DNA of 64,000 bases. Origin: Clytia hemisphaerica (taxonomy: Eukaryota > Cnidaria > Hydrozoa > Leptothecata > Clytiidae). Below, one piece after another: positions 20,877-32,811 of this stretch. The stretch's first letter is position 1, and every line of letters starts with the position of its first letter. The stretch lies in contig CACVBU010001239.1 of NCBI GenBank assembly GCA_902728285.1, positions 429,415-493,414 on the forward strand. Direction: 5' to 3'. The position numbers and the translations under genes are program-made. The notes beneath the pieces were generated by a model that was not told the origin of the DNA, ran no database searches, and saw only the letters and a list, made by a program, of their open reading frames with translations.

Positions 20877-21870
20877 ATATAGATCAGATATGACAGAAGG
20901 TAGAAATGTCACAAAACCCCCTTTTATTTCTGACTGTGTGTTCACCTAGCACAGTCACCACCACAGTCTTCATAAGTTCATGTCTACCAAATTCCCCTCG
21001 CATGGCATGGGTTGGCCCAGGCGAAGGTACATTCACTTTCCAATTGGATCACAGCAACGCGTGGAAATCGAATCGAATCTCGACCTCCAGACGACAGTCA
21101 AGATTGATATAACCAGTACACTACTACGCCAAATATAGTACTGGACTAAGTAGAAATAAATATTGTTAACCTTTATGGAACAACTTAATTTGACTCCACC
21201 TGACACTAGTATTTCAAATGATAACTAATACGATGCACGTAGATTTTAGTGAAAATTATTATTTAGATTTTAAACTCTATCACACCTCACTAAACTATCC
21301 AGTGTTCGTTGTTCGTTCGTATTTGATGACAGAAATAAAACCCTAACCCTTGTTCTTACCCAAGGTATGTCTTAAAATATCCACAGTATAACATTAGGGG
21401 AGGGACTATGACATAATTTTTTTATGGACCATATACAAAAGTTGCTAAATATCCTAAAAACAGGTAAGAAAGTGAAATTTTTGATGGGGGACCCTTTTTA
21501 AGGGTCCCCCGGACCACACTTATGCGGGGCCTATAGCGCAAACCCGCCTACAAAAAAGGCTTGTAGCAACTTTTTCAAAACATAGGCATGTGACATACCA
21601 AATTGTCAGAAATTTTATGTAGATTCCAAAAAACATCACAACTAGGGGTCAAAAATCAAGCTATAAAAAGTAATGGCTATTTTTTGACAGCTTTTTTACG
21701 AAAAATAATGTAAAATCATAAAATTTTATCATAAAGAACACGTATACTTTGAGCTTGAAAATATATTTACATACAATACATTAAATATCACTAAATGTAC
21801 TAGTATAATGGTGAAACTGGTGAATAATAAAATCATCTATTGTTTAAAAGTGTTCAATTTTCTTGTTATA

Positions 21871-22668
21871 TCATCTGCAAGCTGTTTTGGTATGAGGCAT
21901 AATTCTAACGGTGCACTGGTAAGCAACCTTTTCCACTATTTTAATAATTTGTTCACACTTTGTATTTTGAATGTCTGCTTCCTCTGGGAATGTCCATTGG
22001 CTGCCAGCTTTGTCCTTTCTTGAGAAATAAGAAACTTTCAAGCAATTATTGTCAACTGAATCTATCACACCTATGAATGAAAAGAGAACAGTTAGCATGG
22101 TTCTAAACTAAACTGGAAAAAGGATGAACAAATATTACATTGCAACCTAACTCACCTAAATGCCATGTATATTCTGTGCTATCCTCCTATACTATAGCCA
22201 TGCAGCTGCTACATGCATTCCAGGAGTGTATTCGTTTTTCTCAGGATAGGACTCACGTTCAGTATCTTTAGATTGTCCTTCAATAGCGGCTGCCTGATCT
22301 TCAGGTTTATCGATCTGTATTGAACCAAATGCTGTCTCAGAAAATATGACCAAGTTTTTTTTGATTATCCATGGCAGAGTAAACAAGCTTAGTCCAGTAC
22401 ACTCCTGACTTACTTACTTTCTTTAATCATGATTTTCAGAATAGATATGGATATTCTTTCTCTTACCTTCTAGGGCACACAAAATGTTTTTAAGATCAGC
22501 CATGGATATGCTTTTTGCTTCCTTCGCTCCTTCAAAGTATCTTTCTCTTTCTAAGCCATCCTGATAATCATCTGAGCTAAGCTTCTTTCCATTTTTCTTT
22601 AATCTGAACATTGCCTTGTTATCACCAAATCCTGAACAAGCCTTGGCATATCTAACTCCTCTATACAT
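21871..22668 (-). pseudogene. Inverted copy of the same gene fragment (left arm)
   Basis: The - strand reads MYRGVRYAKACSGFGDNK, AMFRLKKNGKKLSSDDYQ with an extra ER (LERERYFEG) and CALEGKRKN (22668-22423), then the EYTPGMHVAAAWL segment (near 22200) and VIDSVDNNCLKVSYFSRK (22098-21871). It differs from the right-arm copy at only a few codons (for example SACSGFAD versus KACSGFGD). It lacks the spacer-encoded N-terminal part, so it is the truncated duplicate. Confidence 0.6.
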
Positions 22669-22679
22669 ACGATCAACCA

Positions 22680-23757
22680 GAAGAATTTAGGAAATACAAG
22701 GCACAATCTATAGCAATTGAGTCCATCAAAGTAAATTGGAATGAGAAGATGAAAAAGCTCCAGGAAAAAGATTACAAAGAAAAAGATTTACTGAATGCCA
22801 AGAATGAAGAGAAACGGTTGAAAGATTTACATTTTTTTAAAAGTCAAGATATTCCTGGACCATTCACATGCAAAGAAGATGTCATCAAATTCATGTAATC
22901 GTTTGAAGAATGTAAAGAGAAGGTTGATCGTATGTATAGAGAAGTTAGATATGCCAGTGCTTGTTCAGGATTTGCTGATAACAAGGCAATGTTCAGATTA
23001 AAGAAAAATGGAAAGAAGCTTAGCTCAGATGATTATCAGGATGGCTTAGAAAGATACTTTGAAGGAGTGAAGGAAGCAAAAAGCATATCCATGGCTGATC
23101 TTAAAAACATTTTGTGTGCCCTAGAAGGTAAGAGAAAGAATATCCATATCTATTTTGAAAATCATGATTAAAGAAAGTGAGAAAGTCATGAGTGTACTGG
23201 ACTAAGCTTGTTTACTCTGCCATGGATAATCAAAAAAACTTGATCATATTTTCAGAGACAGAATTTGGTTCAATACACAGATCAATCAACCTGAAGATCA
23301 GGCAGCCGCTATTGAAGGACAATCTAAAGATACTGAACGTGAGTCATATCCTAAGAAAAACGAATACACTCCTGGAATGCATGTTAGCAGCTGCATGGCT
23401 AAATGAAGATAACACAGAATATACATGGCATTTAGGTCAGTGTTGGGTTGCAACAGGGGCCTCTGGTTGCAATGTAATATTTTTTCATCCTTTTTCCAGT
23501 TTAGTTTAGAACCATGCTAACTGTTCTCTTTTCATTCATAGGTGTGATAGATTCAGTTGACAATGATTGCTTGAAAGTTTCTTATTTCTCAAGAAAGGTC
23601 AAAGCTGGCAGCCAATGGACATTCCCAGAGGAAGCAGACATTCAAAATACAAAGTGTGAACAAATTATTAAAATAGTGGAAAAGGTTGCTTACCAGTGCA
23701 CCGTTAGAATTATGCCTCATACCAAAACAGCTTGCAGATGATATAACAAGAAAATTG
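22680..23757 (+). pseudogene. Transposon-carried gene fragment (right arm and spacer)
   Basis: The + frame from 22681 reads a lysine-rich helix (MKKLQEKDYKEKDLLNAKNE), then SQDIPGPFTCKEDVIKFM followed by an in-frame stop at 22898, then continues MYREVRYASACSGFADNK, AMFRLKKNGKKLSSDDYQ and DLKNILCALEGKRKN to a stop at 23171. Further on, EYTPGMHVAAAWLNEDNTEY and then VIDSVDNDCLKVSYFSRK..WTFPEEADI (23514-23741) look like two exons joined across an intron. The pattern GPFT...VRYA...FRLKKNGKKL, followed by a small beta-barrel-like module, resembles proteins common in invertebrate repeats (from memory, not searched). No transposase catalytic core is visible. Confidence 0.6.
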
Positions 23758-24240
23758 AACATTTTTTAAACAATAGATGATTTTATTATTCACCAGTTTC
23801 ACCATTATACTAGTACATTTAGTGATATTTAATGTATTGTATGTAAATATATTTTTCAAGCTCAAAGTATATACGTGTTCTTTATGATAAAATTTTATGA
23901 TTTTACATTATTTTTCGTAAAAAAACTGTCAAAAAATAGCCATTACTTTTTATAGCTTGATTTTTGACCCCTAGTTGTGATGTTTTTTGGAACCTACATA
24001 AAATTTCTGACAATTTGGTATGTCACATGCCTATGTTTTGAAAAAGTTGCTACAAGCCTATTTTGTAGGCGGGTTTTGCGCGCTGGGCCCCGCAAAAGTG
24101 GGGTCCGGGGGACCCTTAAAAAGGGTCCCCCATCAAAAATTTCACTTTCTTACCTGTTTTTAGGATATTTAGCAACTTTTGTACATGGTCCACTAATTAA
24201 AATCAAAAATTTTTTCTCACAGTCCCTCCCCTAATAACAT

Positions 24241-25344
24241 GGTATTCAGTTTGGCAAATACTTACACGATCATATTTTAAACCATTTAATGTATGAAAAT
24301 AAATTCCCTTTCAACTCCCTTTTAAAGGCCTGTTTTTAGGACCCCAATCAAATGACAAACGCTTGTGTTTCAGTTCATTTCATCAATGAAAGTGTCAGAA
24401 AATATTTTATTGGATTTATTTTATTTTATTGGATTTATTTTCTTTTATAGTATTATGCGAGTCATAAAACTGTGGTCAAAGCTAAACCCCCATATCAAGG
24501 AACGATATAACCAAAATGGTTGAAGGCGTTTGAAACTAGAGGGTTCACGGTTCAAACCATTGACCCCGTGAAAACATGTTTGAAAGACTGTTAAAAGTTC
24601 TAGATTACTGGGGATATCTATGTAAATCATGGACTATAAAAACGATCTATGAGTTATTCCATGCTTCCGGACACTCTTAAAGAATAAAATACATATCTTG
24701 TCCTGAAGTAGATCTAATCCTTCTACCATCAAGGCCCTTACAAAGAGTAGAGGCAAATTAAAGTTTTCAAGAAATGATATACCTCTCTTAAACCATTCAG
24801 CGAAAAGTTTTGATAAAACTAATAGTTTAGATTATTGTTTATCCATTGGCAAATTTTTGGATAGACACCTTCTTGCAAATTTTTTTGATAACATCATTGT
24901 CACCTGACGACATTATGAAATCTTAGCACCTTAAAGAAAAGGTCCTCCCTCAGCTTCAAATTTATCGAAAGATAAGCATATTTTTTCTCGGAAGATTGGG
25001 TGAATTTCTACCACCTTTAACTAATATGTTCATTTTGTAAACTGTAAATTTGGTTATTTTGCCTGATTCAGGCCCTTATAATCTATGTTAAACGGTGAAA
25101 AACGAATGAAGCTGTTATATTATGATTTTTCCCAGCTTAAATAATTTAGAAATGCCATTCAATTGAAATTTAGAGAAACATTCTTAGAGATTCGTTTAAT
25201 GTTTTGAGTCTTCCCTTCAGGCCCTTGACGACCGAGGAACAGTGAATCTGAAATTATGGATATCAGCTTAAAAGGCTAAAAATTATTAACAGGAACTTCA
25301 AAAAACTCTTAGATACCTTTCTTAAAGTAAACAATAAGGCTTAC
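24241..25344. other. No gene seen
   Basis: This is AT-rich sequence with a short TTTTATTGGATTTATTTT duplication at 24410-24440. No supported exon or transposon ends. Confidence 0.4.
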
Positions 25345-25434
25345 CAAAGGAGATTGGACATCGATCGAATCTGCATGAGCCTCCGTTTTTGTGTCCATTT
25401 CAGATGATATTTTTTGTCTTTTTGTGTCTGTCCC
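25345..25434 (-). CDS. Candidate 5' coding exon, possibly the SLC23 start exon
   Basis: The - strand reads an acceptor (TTTTATAG), 36 bases of possible leader, then ATG at 25398 and 18 codons (MDTKTEAHADSIDVQSPL) up to a strong donor GTAAGC at 25344. It ends in phase 0, and the nearest downstream - strand exon found, the SLC23 exon at 12784, starts in phase 0. Joining them gives a hydrophilic cytosolic N-terminus as is usual in SLC23 proteins. The intron would be 12.6 kb and would contain the foldback element. The exon could equally belong to another - strand gene not otherwise seen. Confidence 0.4.
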
Positions 25435-27263
25435 CTATAAAACAAGAGAAAATCAACCTAAATTTTCCAGTCAAAATACAAGCTTTATTTATAAGAATAC
25501 TGTTTTTTTGGCTGAGTGTGAAGTATATTAGTAAACAAGCCCAAACTAAGAATGAGGTTTTCTTACTTTTCATACGATATTCATATTCTATAACTAACTT
25601 TTTCCGAATGGTTATTCTATTGTGACTTTTAAATATATCTTAACATAATTTTACCCATATGGCGTTGAACGGAAGGAATGAATCACTAAAAACTCTGCCG
25701 GGGATATTCCCGAAAGACAGCCTTACGAACGATTTTCCGCAAGGTCTTAAAAAGATTTAGTTAAAATTTTGCTTCTTTTTATTTTCCCACTCATTCCCGC
25801 CCATTTCTTTTATCAATTTGAAAAATCTCACCCAGGAGATATCCCGACGATTTGGTCGTTTTTTTACCCTGATATCTTATAGACAGTATTTTTATATTCG
25901 TGTAGTAATACGAAAGCCTATAGATACACCTCCCAACTTTATTGGAAAGGGGCTAGATTTGGAGGTCATGCATTCTGTATACGCATGGGCATTTCACTAA
26001 TTAATCGTAATTCAACTTTTCATCGATCCCATATATGTAAAGACCCATTGCTACCAAACCATCAACAAAACACACCATTTCATGGTCTAATGTTTCAGTT
26101 TAAGGGCTGAATTTTGTGCAAAACAGCGTGTTGTAAATGAAAGCAAAGAAAGTCAGAATCTATCAAAATGATGGTGAGGAAGTGAAGGGAAGAATTCAAA
26201 ACAAGGAAGACTTTCTGATTGACCTTAATTATTGACCTCTCATTTAAAACATTGAGGAAAAATTTCTTAATTCCTGCTTTCTTTTTGGAAAAATGATTCA
26301 AAAGGGGGAATCGTTATAGTCAAATAATTGTAGTACAAATGAATAGGCATGAAAGTAAATATCGAAACAATTATCTAAAAACATTTTATTGTAAAATCAT
26401 TGCAAAAACATGATCATCATTGTGTATATCTCCTGATCGAAAACAGAACCACTTAACAAACATTACAACCAGCATACTTCAAATTCTCATTTCACAGAAC
26501 GCAATTCCCCCTTCTCTTAAAAGTATAATGTAAAACCACGTATTATGTCTCCAGAAAGCCAACTGTCTCATTTGTCTCTCTTATGCTCTAAACTATAACA
26601 TGATTATTTAAATAGGACAATTATAGTGTAAAGTAGACTATCTATTACAATAGGATGTACTGTGCAATTGGATTAGCTATTAACTTGTGATAACAGATCC
26701 TAAAATAAACTTCTAATCATTGAAGTTGCTAATGTAACAAACGATATTAAGCTTGAAACGTTATCTTTATGAATTCATTTGGTAGAACCTCCCCTTCAAC
26801 TTGAAATTAGAACCAGTATGTCAAATTATATCTACGTTCTCAGCCATTCTCAATATTGCTACATGCATGTAACTCGGTGTCAAAGCCTTATAGCTCCCTA
26901 GTTTAAATATACAGAAAATTCTTTGTAAAATACAACATTTTCCTAAGTATCTATTTCTCCTAAAAACATTATGTTACGAGTATTTTCCATAGTACTAAAG
27001 CCACATTATAGAGATAAAAAGATCATATATATCTTGTTCTTGTGAAAGATATCACATCTTTTCCATAACTTTTTCAAGGAGAAAAATGATGAGAAGTTTT
27101 GATAAAAAGTAAGTGTTTTAAAAATTAAAAATCCTCAAAATATAAAATGCTCTAACGTAAAAAAACTTATAAAAAAGGGGAAATCTCCAAGCTAAGCTCT
27201 CACAAAGAGAACCTTGATAGATCTACTTGAGATATCGCAGCAATTTTTCTACTCCTTCAAGCT
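25435..27263. other. No gene seen
   Basis: This is AT-rich sequence. Several short open frames lack codon structure or flanking splice signals that would support them. Confidence 0.4.
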
Positions 27264-27519
27264 AAACGTTTTATCTATAAGAACAAACTATATAAGAACA
27301 CAAGGGATCGATGGGTCAAATAGTTAAGAACAAGTTAAGAACATTTTATGACTTTGCGGACTCTAAAACATCTGATTTCTTAAGAAAATGAACAAAAATA
27401 CTCAAAGATGGCGAAAATATAAGAACATGACTGTTAAGAACATCAAGGGGTTAAAAATCAAAAAGTTAAGAACATCCGAAGACTACAAAAATGTTGAATG
27501 TTTTTATAAAAAAACATAA
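27264..27519. mobile_element. Dispersed repeat, GTTAAGAACAT-rich, copy 2
   Basis: It is co-linear with 6698-6940: both have TATATAAGAACA, GTTAAGAACA, TCTTAAGAAAATG/TCTTAGGAAAATG, AAAAAGTTAAGAACATCCGA and GAATGTT.TTATAAAAAAAC in the same order. It is probably the same non-autonomous element. Confidence 0.6.
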
Positions 27520-27784
27520 CAATTATTACAAAAAACGATGAGGTTCAGATCAGAGGTTCAGAGCAATTTTTGTTGATTTTGGATAATGTCTTGTAACTTC
27601 TTGGCATAGGATTCCTAGAGTCCTAAGCCACAATCCTGTATTTTCCCCTCTATGTTCCCACTCCAATAGATCGATTCAATAATATACCAATATCCTTGAG
27701 TCTAGTATCAGCTTCAAAGCAATAGCAATATGTACGCAGGGAAAACTTTTTTCATAGCCCTTTTTTGCTTGTTTTTTTGCACGT

Positions 27785-27900
27785 ACTTGTTTTTTTACAA
27801 GGGGGTATAGCCATTTGCGTACACTTGCGTACAGGGGGGATGGAGTACTCGATTTTCGACATTTTAGTGCGCACGTACTATGTGGACGGCTCCTTCAACA
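27785..27900 (+). repeat. GTACGTACAC-type dispersed repeat, copy 1
   Basis: It contains GGGGGTATAGCCATTTGCGT, ACACTTGCGTACAGGGGGGA and ACGTACTATGTGGACGGC. The reverse complement is found at 58325-58435 (GGCCGTCCACATAATACGTA and TGTACGCTTGTGCGTACCTA). It is an old interspersed repeat. Confidence 0.55.
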
Positions 27901-28796
27901 GAACACCCTAATCGGTCAGGAATTTACCCTTATTCATGTGAATTATAATTTTAAGAAAGATGATAAATCTAAGTTTCAAATGAATGATTAGGCATCTTGA
28001 AACTGCCTGAAAACGTTTAAAAGCAGTAGAAAAGATGCATTTTATTGAAGTAGTTGGGAATGATAGATTAACAATAAAACCACCCAAAAGACCCATTTTA
28101 AAGATATTATGAGCTTGATATTCTGAAACACTTGAATAGAGTTGAAGTATTAGCAGATTTCGTGTTTTAGATTAAAACATAGCTGCCATGCCAGAAACGT
28201 ATGATATGAGATAGAGAAAGGTGCGGTTTGACAGTATATTGACATATGGTATGTGGTTACTTCAAATGTCCAGTAGTGCATTTGGTTTGGAAGAATGGAT
28301 GAACCAATGATGAATTGAAGAGATGAGACCCATCTTTTATCATGCCAAAAAGATCTTGCCTTCATTGCAATGTTTTTTAATATTTATGTGTGTATTCTGT
28401 CATTGTCTGTCATTGTTAACTGTCATCATCAAAATTTTTCGCTGGCCCTTTAAATCAATATTTCCATCATGGTTCAATTTCTGGACTTCTTTTTTTTAGT
28501 CAGACATTATAATGCCCTGGTACAAAAATGCTTGAAAAAATCTTTTTTATAATCAAAAGTTAATCAGAATACGCTAAATTGAATGCAGTAAATTTCATAT
28601 ATCTTTCCAGTGCAAGAAAATACACAGTGCGGAAAGGGGTCTGATCAATGATCCCCCTCCTTCTTGGCATCTCCCAACCTTTAAAAATGCCTATCCCCCA
28701 AGGTCTTTGGGCTAAATTTTTTATGGTAAAAAGGGAAGGGAAACAGTAAAGAAAAATTAAGTCTGGTAAATATAATACCACTTTTTAGTGAAAATA

Positions 28797-28990
28797 AAGA
28801 ACTTCCTTTCATGCAGACCAAATTTCATAACAGTGCTGGAAAATAATCTACAATATTCGTAAGCCCCCCCCCCCTTCTTAAACGATCCCCCCTCCTTGCT
28901 ATCCCCCTTTTTATTGAAAATTTCTGACCCCCCCCCCCCTTCTTCACTCTTTTGGAAGGTGTCATCTCCCCTCTTAAGAAAGGGGGCAGG
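28797..28990 (+). repeat. Left partner of a ~190-bp inverted repeat pair
   Basis: CTTCCTTTCATGCAGACCAA, the C-runs, CCTCCTTGCTATCCCCCTTT and GGAAGGTGTCATC are matched in reverse at about 30920-31078. The two copies are 1.9 kb apart. They may be the ends of one larger element or two insertions in opposite orientation. Confidence 0.6.
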
Positions 28991-29559
28991 TCCGAACTAT
29001 GAAATATTCAACCTGTCTTGATATTGGTGGTCCATCAGTAAAACTAAAAAATGCCTTCATAAATCAGGGGGTCAAGGCCAATTTTTTGATTTGAAACATA
29101 ACATCATTTTTCAGTGCAATTCTAAGAAGATTAATTGGCCATCAGCCAAATAAGATTTTCAACCTTACTTTACATATGGTATGGTTTTTTAGAGGGCTTG
29201 TTCTACAAGATGAAAGGATATAATTATTTTCGGTTTTCAATAGAAACAAGATTGACCTTTCTTCTACAAGATAAATAAATCAAATGCCATTTACGCATGC
29301 ATAGGTTTGGCATATTTTCCTTTGAATTCTGACCACAGCTTATTTACCACCATGATTTTTGTAATCCAAGATGACATTTTCAATAAATTTCTCTTGTCTA
29401 AAACAGCAAGTATTGACGTAAAAGGGAATTTTCATTGATTTAATTTTCTGCTAACGCAGAATTTCACTGCTGAAACAATTGCTGTTTTTTCGACGTCAAG
29501 AATTTTTTCCATTTTTTTATATAATAAACACCCCACTGTAAACCAGCTTTCCATGAAAC

Positions 29560-29785
29560 TTTTGTCATAATAACTGACATCCCTTATATAATTCTGACAC
29601 CCTCCTTAGAATTAGAGATAGGATAAAAAGAAAGGTCGAAATTACTGGTTGAAAAAAAGATTTTCACTTCTCTGACCGTTTTTATAAGAATAGCAATCAT
29701 CAATTCGGACCTTTATTATACCCAGATTAGAAGGGTGTGGGAATTAGAGGAGGGATGTCGACATTAGACCAACTTAGCGTAGACA
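29560..29785. mobile_element. MITE, relative of the inner element at 31108
   Basis: It contains ACATCCCTTATATAATTCTG and TTCTGACACCCTCC at the left, and GAAGGGTGTGGGAATTAGAG and GAGGGATGTCGACATTAGAC at the right. These inverted blocks are shared with 31108-31319. Confidence 0.5.
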
Positions 29786-30701
29786 GGCTAGCTCTAACAC
29801 TCTAAAAGAGCATCTAAGTAACATGAAAACCAGAATATGATTCTTCAATGGGAATCAAAACTATAAACTTACTATTGTAACATCAATTTGTCAGATTTAA
29901 CAAAATCAATAATGCCGGAGTCATCATTTGACAATCAAACAAAACATTTTCTGTCAAGAATCTGTAAACATTCCAACAACTTCCTTGAAATGATTTGCAG
30001 CAGCTGAATTCCACCATTTTAGTGCGGTTTGAGGATTGACCCTTTTTTTTTAAACCAACCCCACAGAACGCCTGACATCTCCCGCAAGGATAAAAAACTT
30101 ACATCTGTCAATCACTTTCTCAAGCGAAGATTACGCAAAGCGATTCTAGCTTTAGGACAGTGGCGCACATCATCAGTGGATAGTATTAAATTATCATTAT
30201 ACTGTATTATATATCTTTTCATTTTCTTTTCTGGAACTTTTGCATAAAAAGGGAAAGATGGAAAAGTTGTAGTTTTTCCTGCTCTATTCACATACTAAAA
30301 TTGAAAGATCTTCCATGTGGCGTTTGAGGAGATTCTTTTGTTACAAAACAATAGGCACTGTGAAAGTCCGTGTCAAAACCGGTCAGATTTTTGCCATATG
30401 AAACACCTTTCTGTCAACCTAGCATAAGAACAACAAAATTATGCATGCAAGTTACATAGGGGGTAAAAAGAAACTGGAAAGAAAGTCCAAATATGCGTTT
30501 TCTCTAAATTTTGTATGGAAAGTTAGGGCTTTACTGGTAGGGGCTACGAAACTAGATTAGATTTGATTGACCTATTGGGCAGCTTGGTGAAATCCATGTG
30601 TTTCAATTTTAAGAAAATTCGCGCAGACATCAATAACGCAAGAAATCAAAAATCAGAGAGAAAAGCTGTAAGTGGGAAAGCTGTAAGTGGGAAAATATGA
30701 T

Positions 30702-30805
30702 TGTTCGCCAATCTTGGGGATTTCCCAAAATCAAGATTAAGTTGGCCGGTTTCACAAGCTTTCCTACAGTATGGTAATGGTATATATGAAGGCTCCCCGG
30801 ATTGG
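30702..30805. mobile_element. Short MITE, TGTTCGCCAATC ends
   Basis: TTGTTCGCCAATCTTGGGGA at the left is matched by TCCCCGGATTGGCGAACAT at the right. A direct duplication GAAAGCTGTAAGTGG lies just outside it (30660-30690). Confidence 0.65.
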
Positions 30806-30919
30806 CGAACATGAAGAAATAGAAGAAAAACTAAAAATTCACCCCCTGGAAAATTTTTTTGCTTTCATCCAATCAGAAATTTCCGCTTTCGTTTGAGAGC
30901 TAGAGATAAGAAAAAAATC

Positions 30920-31078
30920 ATCACACCTTCCGAAAAAATGAAAAAGGGGGATCAGAAATTTTCATGAAAAAAGGGGGGATAGCAAGGAAGGGGAATAGTT
31001 TAAGAAGGGGGGCTTACATGTATTGCAAATTATTTTCAAGCACTGTTATGAAATTTGGTCTCCAAAGGAAGTTTTCTG
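30920..31078 (-). repeat. Right partner of the inverted repeat pair
   Basis: It holds ACACCTTCCG, GAAAAAGGGGGATCAGAAAT, GGGGATAGCAAGGAAGGGGA and AAATTTGGTCTCCAAAGGAA, the inverse of 28797-28990. Homology stops just before the mariner-type MITE that starts at 31082. Confidence 0.6.
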
Positions 31079-31081
31079 TTA

Positions 31082-31506
31082 CCGCCAACTGCTCTAACTT
31101 GGGACTACCGTAACTTGGTCTAATGTCGACACCCCTCTAATTCCGACACCCTTTTTATAAGCTGAAATTTATAGAAAGGTTGAAACTGTTTTTCTGTGCT
31201 TAGTGGTCAGAGAGGAATAATCCTATTTCAATCAGTGATTCAAGCTTTCATATTATTCCTTTCTCTAAAGAAGGGTGTCAGAATTAGACGAGGGATGTTG
31301 ATAATAGTCCAACTTACGGTATCTAACAAAACATGGGACGGCAATTCAGCCACCATTTCACCGAGCCTCCAAACTAATTTGCTTTTTTTAATACACCGTT
31401 AACTCAATTAACTCATTACTGTAATCAAATGACTTAGGAGGTTTGGTAAAATGAAGGCTGAATTGCGCCCCATGATTTGTCAGATAGTCCCAAGAGCAGT
31501 TGATGG
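31082..31506. mobile_element. TA-flanked MITE family A, copy 2, split by an insertion
   Basis: The ends CCGCCAACTGCTCTAACTT and CAAGAGCAGTTGATGG, flanked by TA (31080-31081, 31507-31508), and the interior ACATGGGACGGCAATTC match 2546-2762. The interior is interrupted at 31108-31319 by a second element. Confidence 0.8.
31108..31319. mobile_element. Second MITE nested inside family A copy 2, TA duplication
   Basis: The ends CCGTAACTTGGTCTAATGTC and AGTCCAACTTACGG are inverted, and TA lies on both sides (31106-31107, 31320-31321). Removing it leaves GGACTA joined to TCTAACAAAACATGGG, matching the uninterrupted GGACTATCTGACAAAACATGGG of copy 1 (one base differs). Confidence 0.85.
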
Positions 31507-31579
31507 TACAACCCACAGTATGGCCCAATCTTTCTGGGGCCACTTGGGGATGTCGGAAAACGTAAGATAAAACCTCCAA

Positions 31580-32811
31580 AATGTGATCGGCTTTTTCGGC
31601 GGCAGGGTTGCTAGTAACGGCTTGTCACTGTGCCGGGTGCATACTCGGCGCCTTGCTAGTAACGGCTCGAATTTCAGTCAGGTTTAAAAAAGGGGTACTT
31701 TTACCCATATTATAATAACATTACCCCCGTCTTTTGCCAGTTTGGTATAAAATGTTATGAATTGCGTGATTTTGCTGTGCGGCGATGGCTCAAGGGATAG
31801 AGCGCTGGCTTCCAAATCTGGAGGTCTTTCTTAGGTGGTGGTTCGAATCCCACTCGGTGCGAAAATTAGACTGGTCGAAATTGATGGACAAATGATTGAC
31901 AGGTATGAAAACTCAGTCAGAAATGAGAAACTAAGTCTCAGAAACTCAGAAACTCAGACAGTCAGAAAAAGAGAAAGACAGGATGAGAGATAAGGATCAC
32001 ATTTTGGAGGTTTGTATCTTACGTTTTCCATTTTGAACTTGAAAGTCCCGAACATGAACATTCCCTAGCTAGCTAACCTGACTCGCACATCATGTACATG
32101 TGCCACATGTAAGTTCTGGGCAGGTTTTCTGCTCTCTGACTGACTGATCTGAGGAAAAAAGCCATTTTGTAGCCTGAAAGTGAATGAACTGAAGTCAAAC
32201 TAGCGAGCCGAAAGAGTTTGCACTTGTTGGTGAACAATGAACACTCGCTAGTCAACATACATACGTACATAACTTCATCCTTCTCCAGAGTTTGAAGCAA
32301 TCAAGTCAACAATTAACAAAAGAGGGTCAAAAAAAAGAGGACAGGATCACAAACACAAAGCTTCAAATTCAAACTATGGAAACTACATAAAAAAACTCAC
32401 CCTTTATCCATAATGTAACTTCCATACATTGAAAGTAGTAGTTGGATAATCTTGTTATGGGAGGCAGCTCATCTTTTTTTAATAATATCATGATATGATT
32501 GAATATTTTACTTCTTTTTCTGCTCTCTTTTCCCATTTGATGTTTTGATTGGCTTTCACTTGATAAATTTCAACACAAACTTCCTTAAAAACAATGATTA
32601 TTTACACAAATTCTTTACTTAAACGATCAACGATTAACAATTGTATTGAAACAGTAGGCAATTAAAAGAACCAAAGGAGTCACATCAATCATGGGAAATA
32701 ATAGTGGAGATGTTGCAGTGCAGTGTTCATTTTTCCAGTCATTGAAAGTTCCGATATTCCGAGACCGCCAAAATTTCCCGTGATCCGATTATAATTTTAG
32801 GACTGAAACTA
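31580..32811. other. No protein gene seen
   Basis: Apart from the tRNA-like sequence, it holds a duplicated phrase TTGCTAGTAACGGCT (31609 and 31651) and CAGAAACTCAGA-type short repeats (31915-31975). No supported exon. Confidence 0.4.
31783..31862 (+). ncRNA. tRNA-like sequence (degenerate tRNA or SINE head)
   Basis: A box A-like stretch (GATGGCTCAAGGGATAGAGC) and a perfect box B (GGTTCGAATCC) are spaced as in a tRNA, with a T-arm GTGGTTCGAATCCCAC. The would-be anticodon loop TTCCAAA gives CCA. The acceptor stem (GCGGCGA with TCGGTGC) and the anticodon stem pair poorly, so a functional tRNA is unlikely. It could be a SINE promoter or tRNA pseudogene. Confidence 0.5.

Larger units (their letters stand above)
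21395..24233. mobile_element. 2.84-kb foldback element with ~1.3-kb inverted arms
   Basis: The left arm is 21395-22678, the spacer 22679-22921, and the right arm 22922-24233. The ends are TAGGGGAGGGACT and its complement, flanked by the direct repeat ATAACAT (21388-21394 and 24234-24240). The arms are nearly identical, including CCCGCAWAAGTG..GGGTCCCCC stretches and coding fragments, so the duplication is recent. The spacer plus right arm carry a + strand open frame fragment described separately; the left arm carries the same frame on the - strand. A transcript through it would fold into a long perfect hairpin. Confidence 0.9.

Noticed and set aside
31783..31862. Functional tRNA gene
   Set aside because: Box B is good, but acceptor and anticodon stems pair badly; kept only as a tRNA-like sequence.
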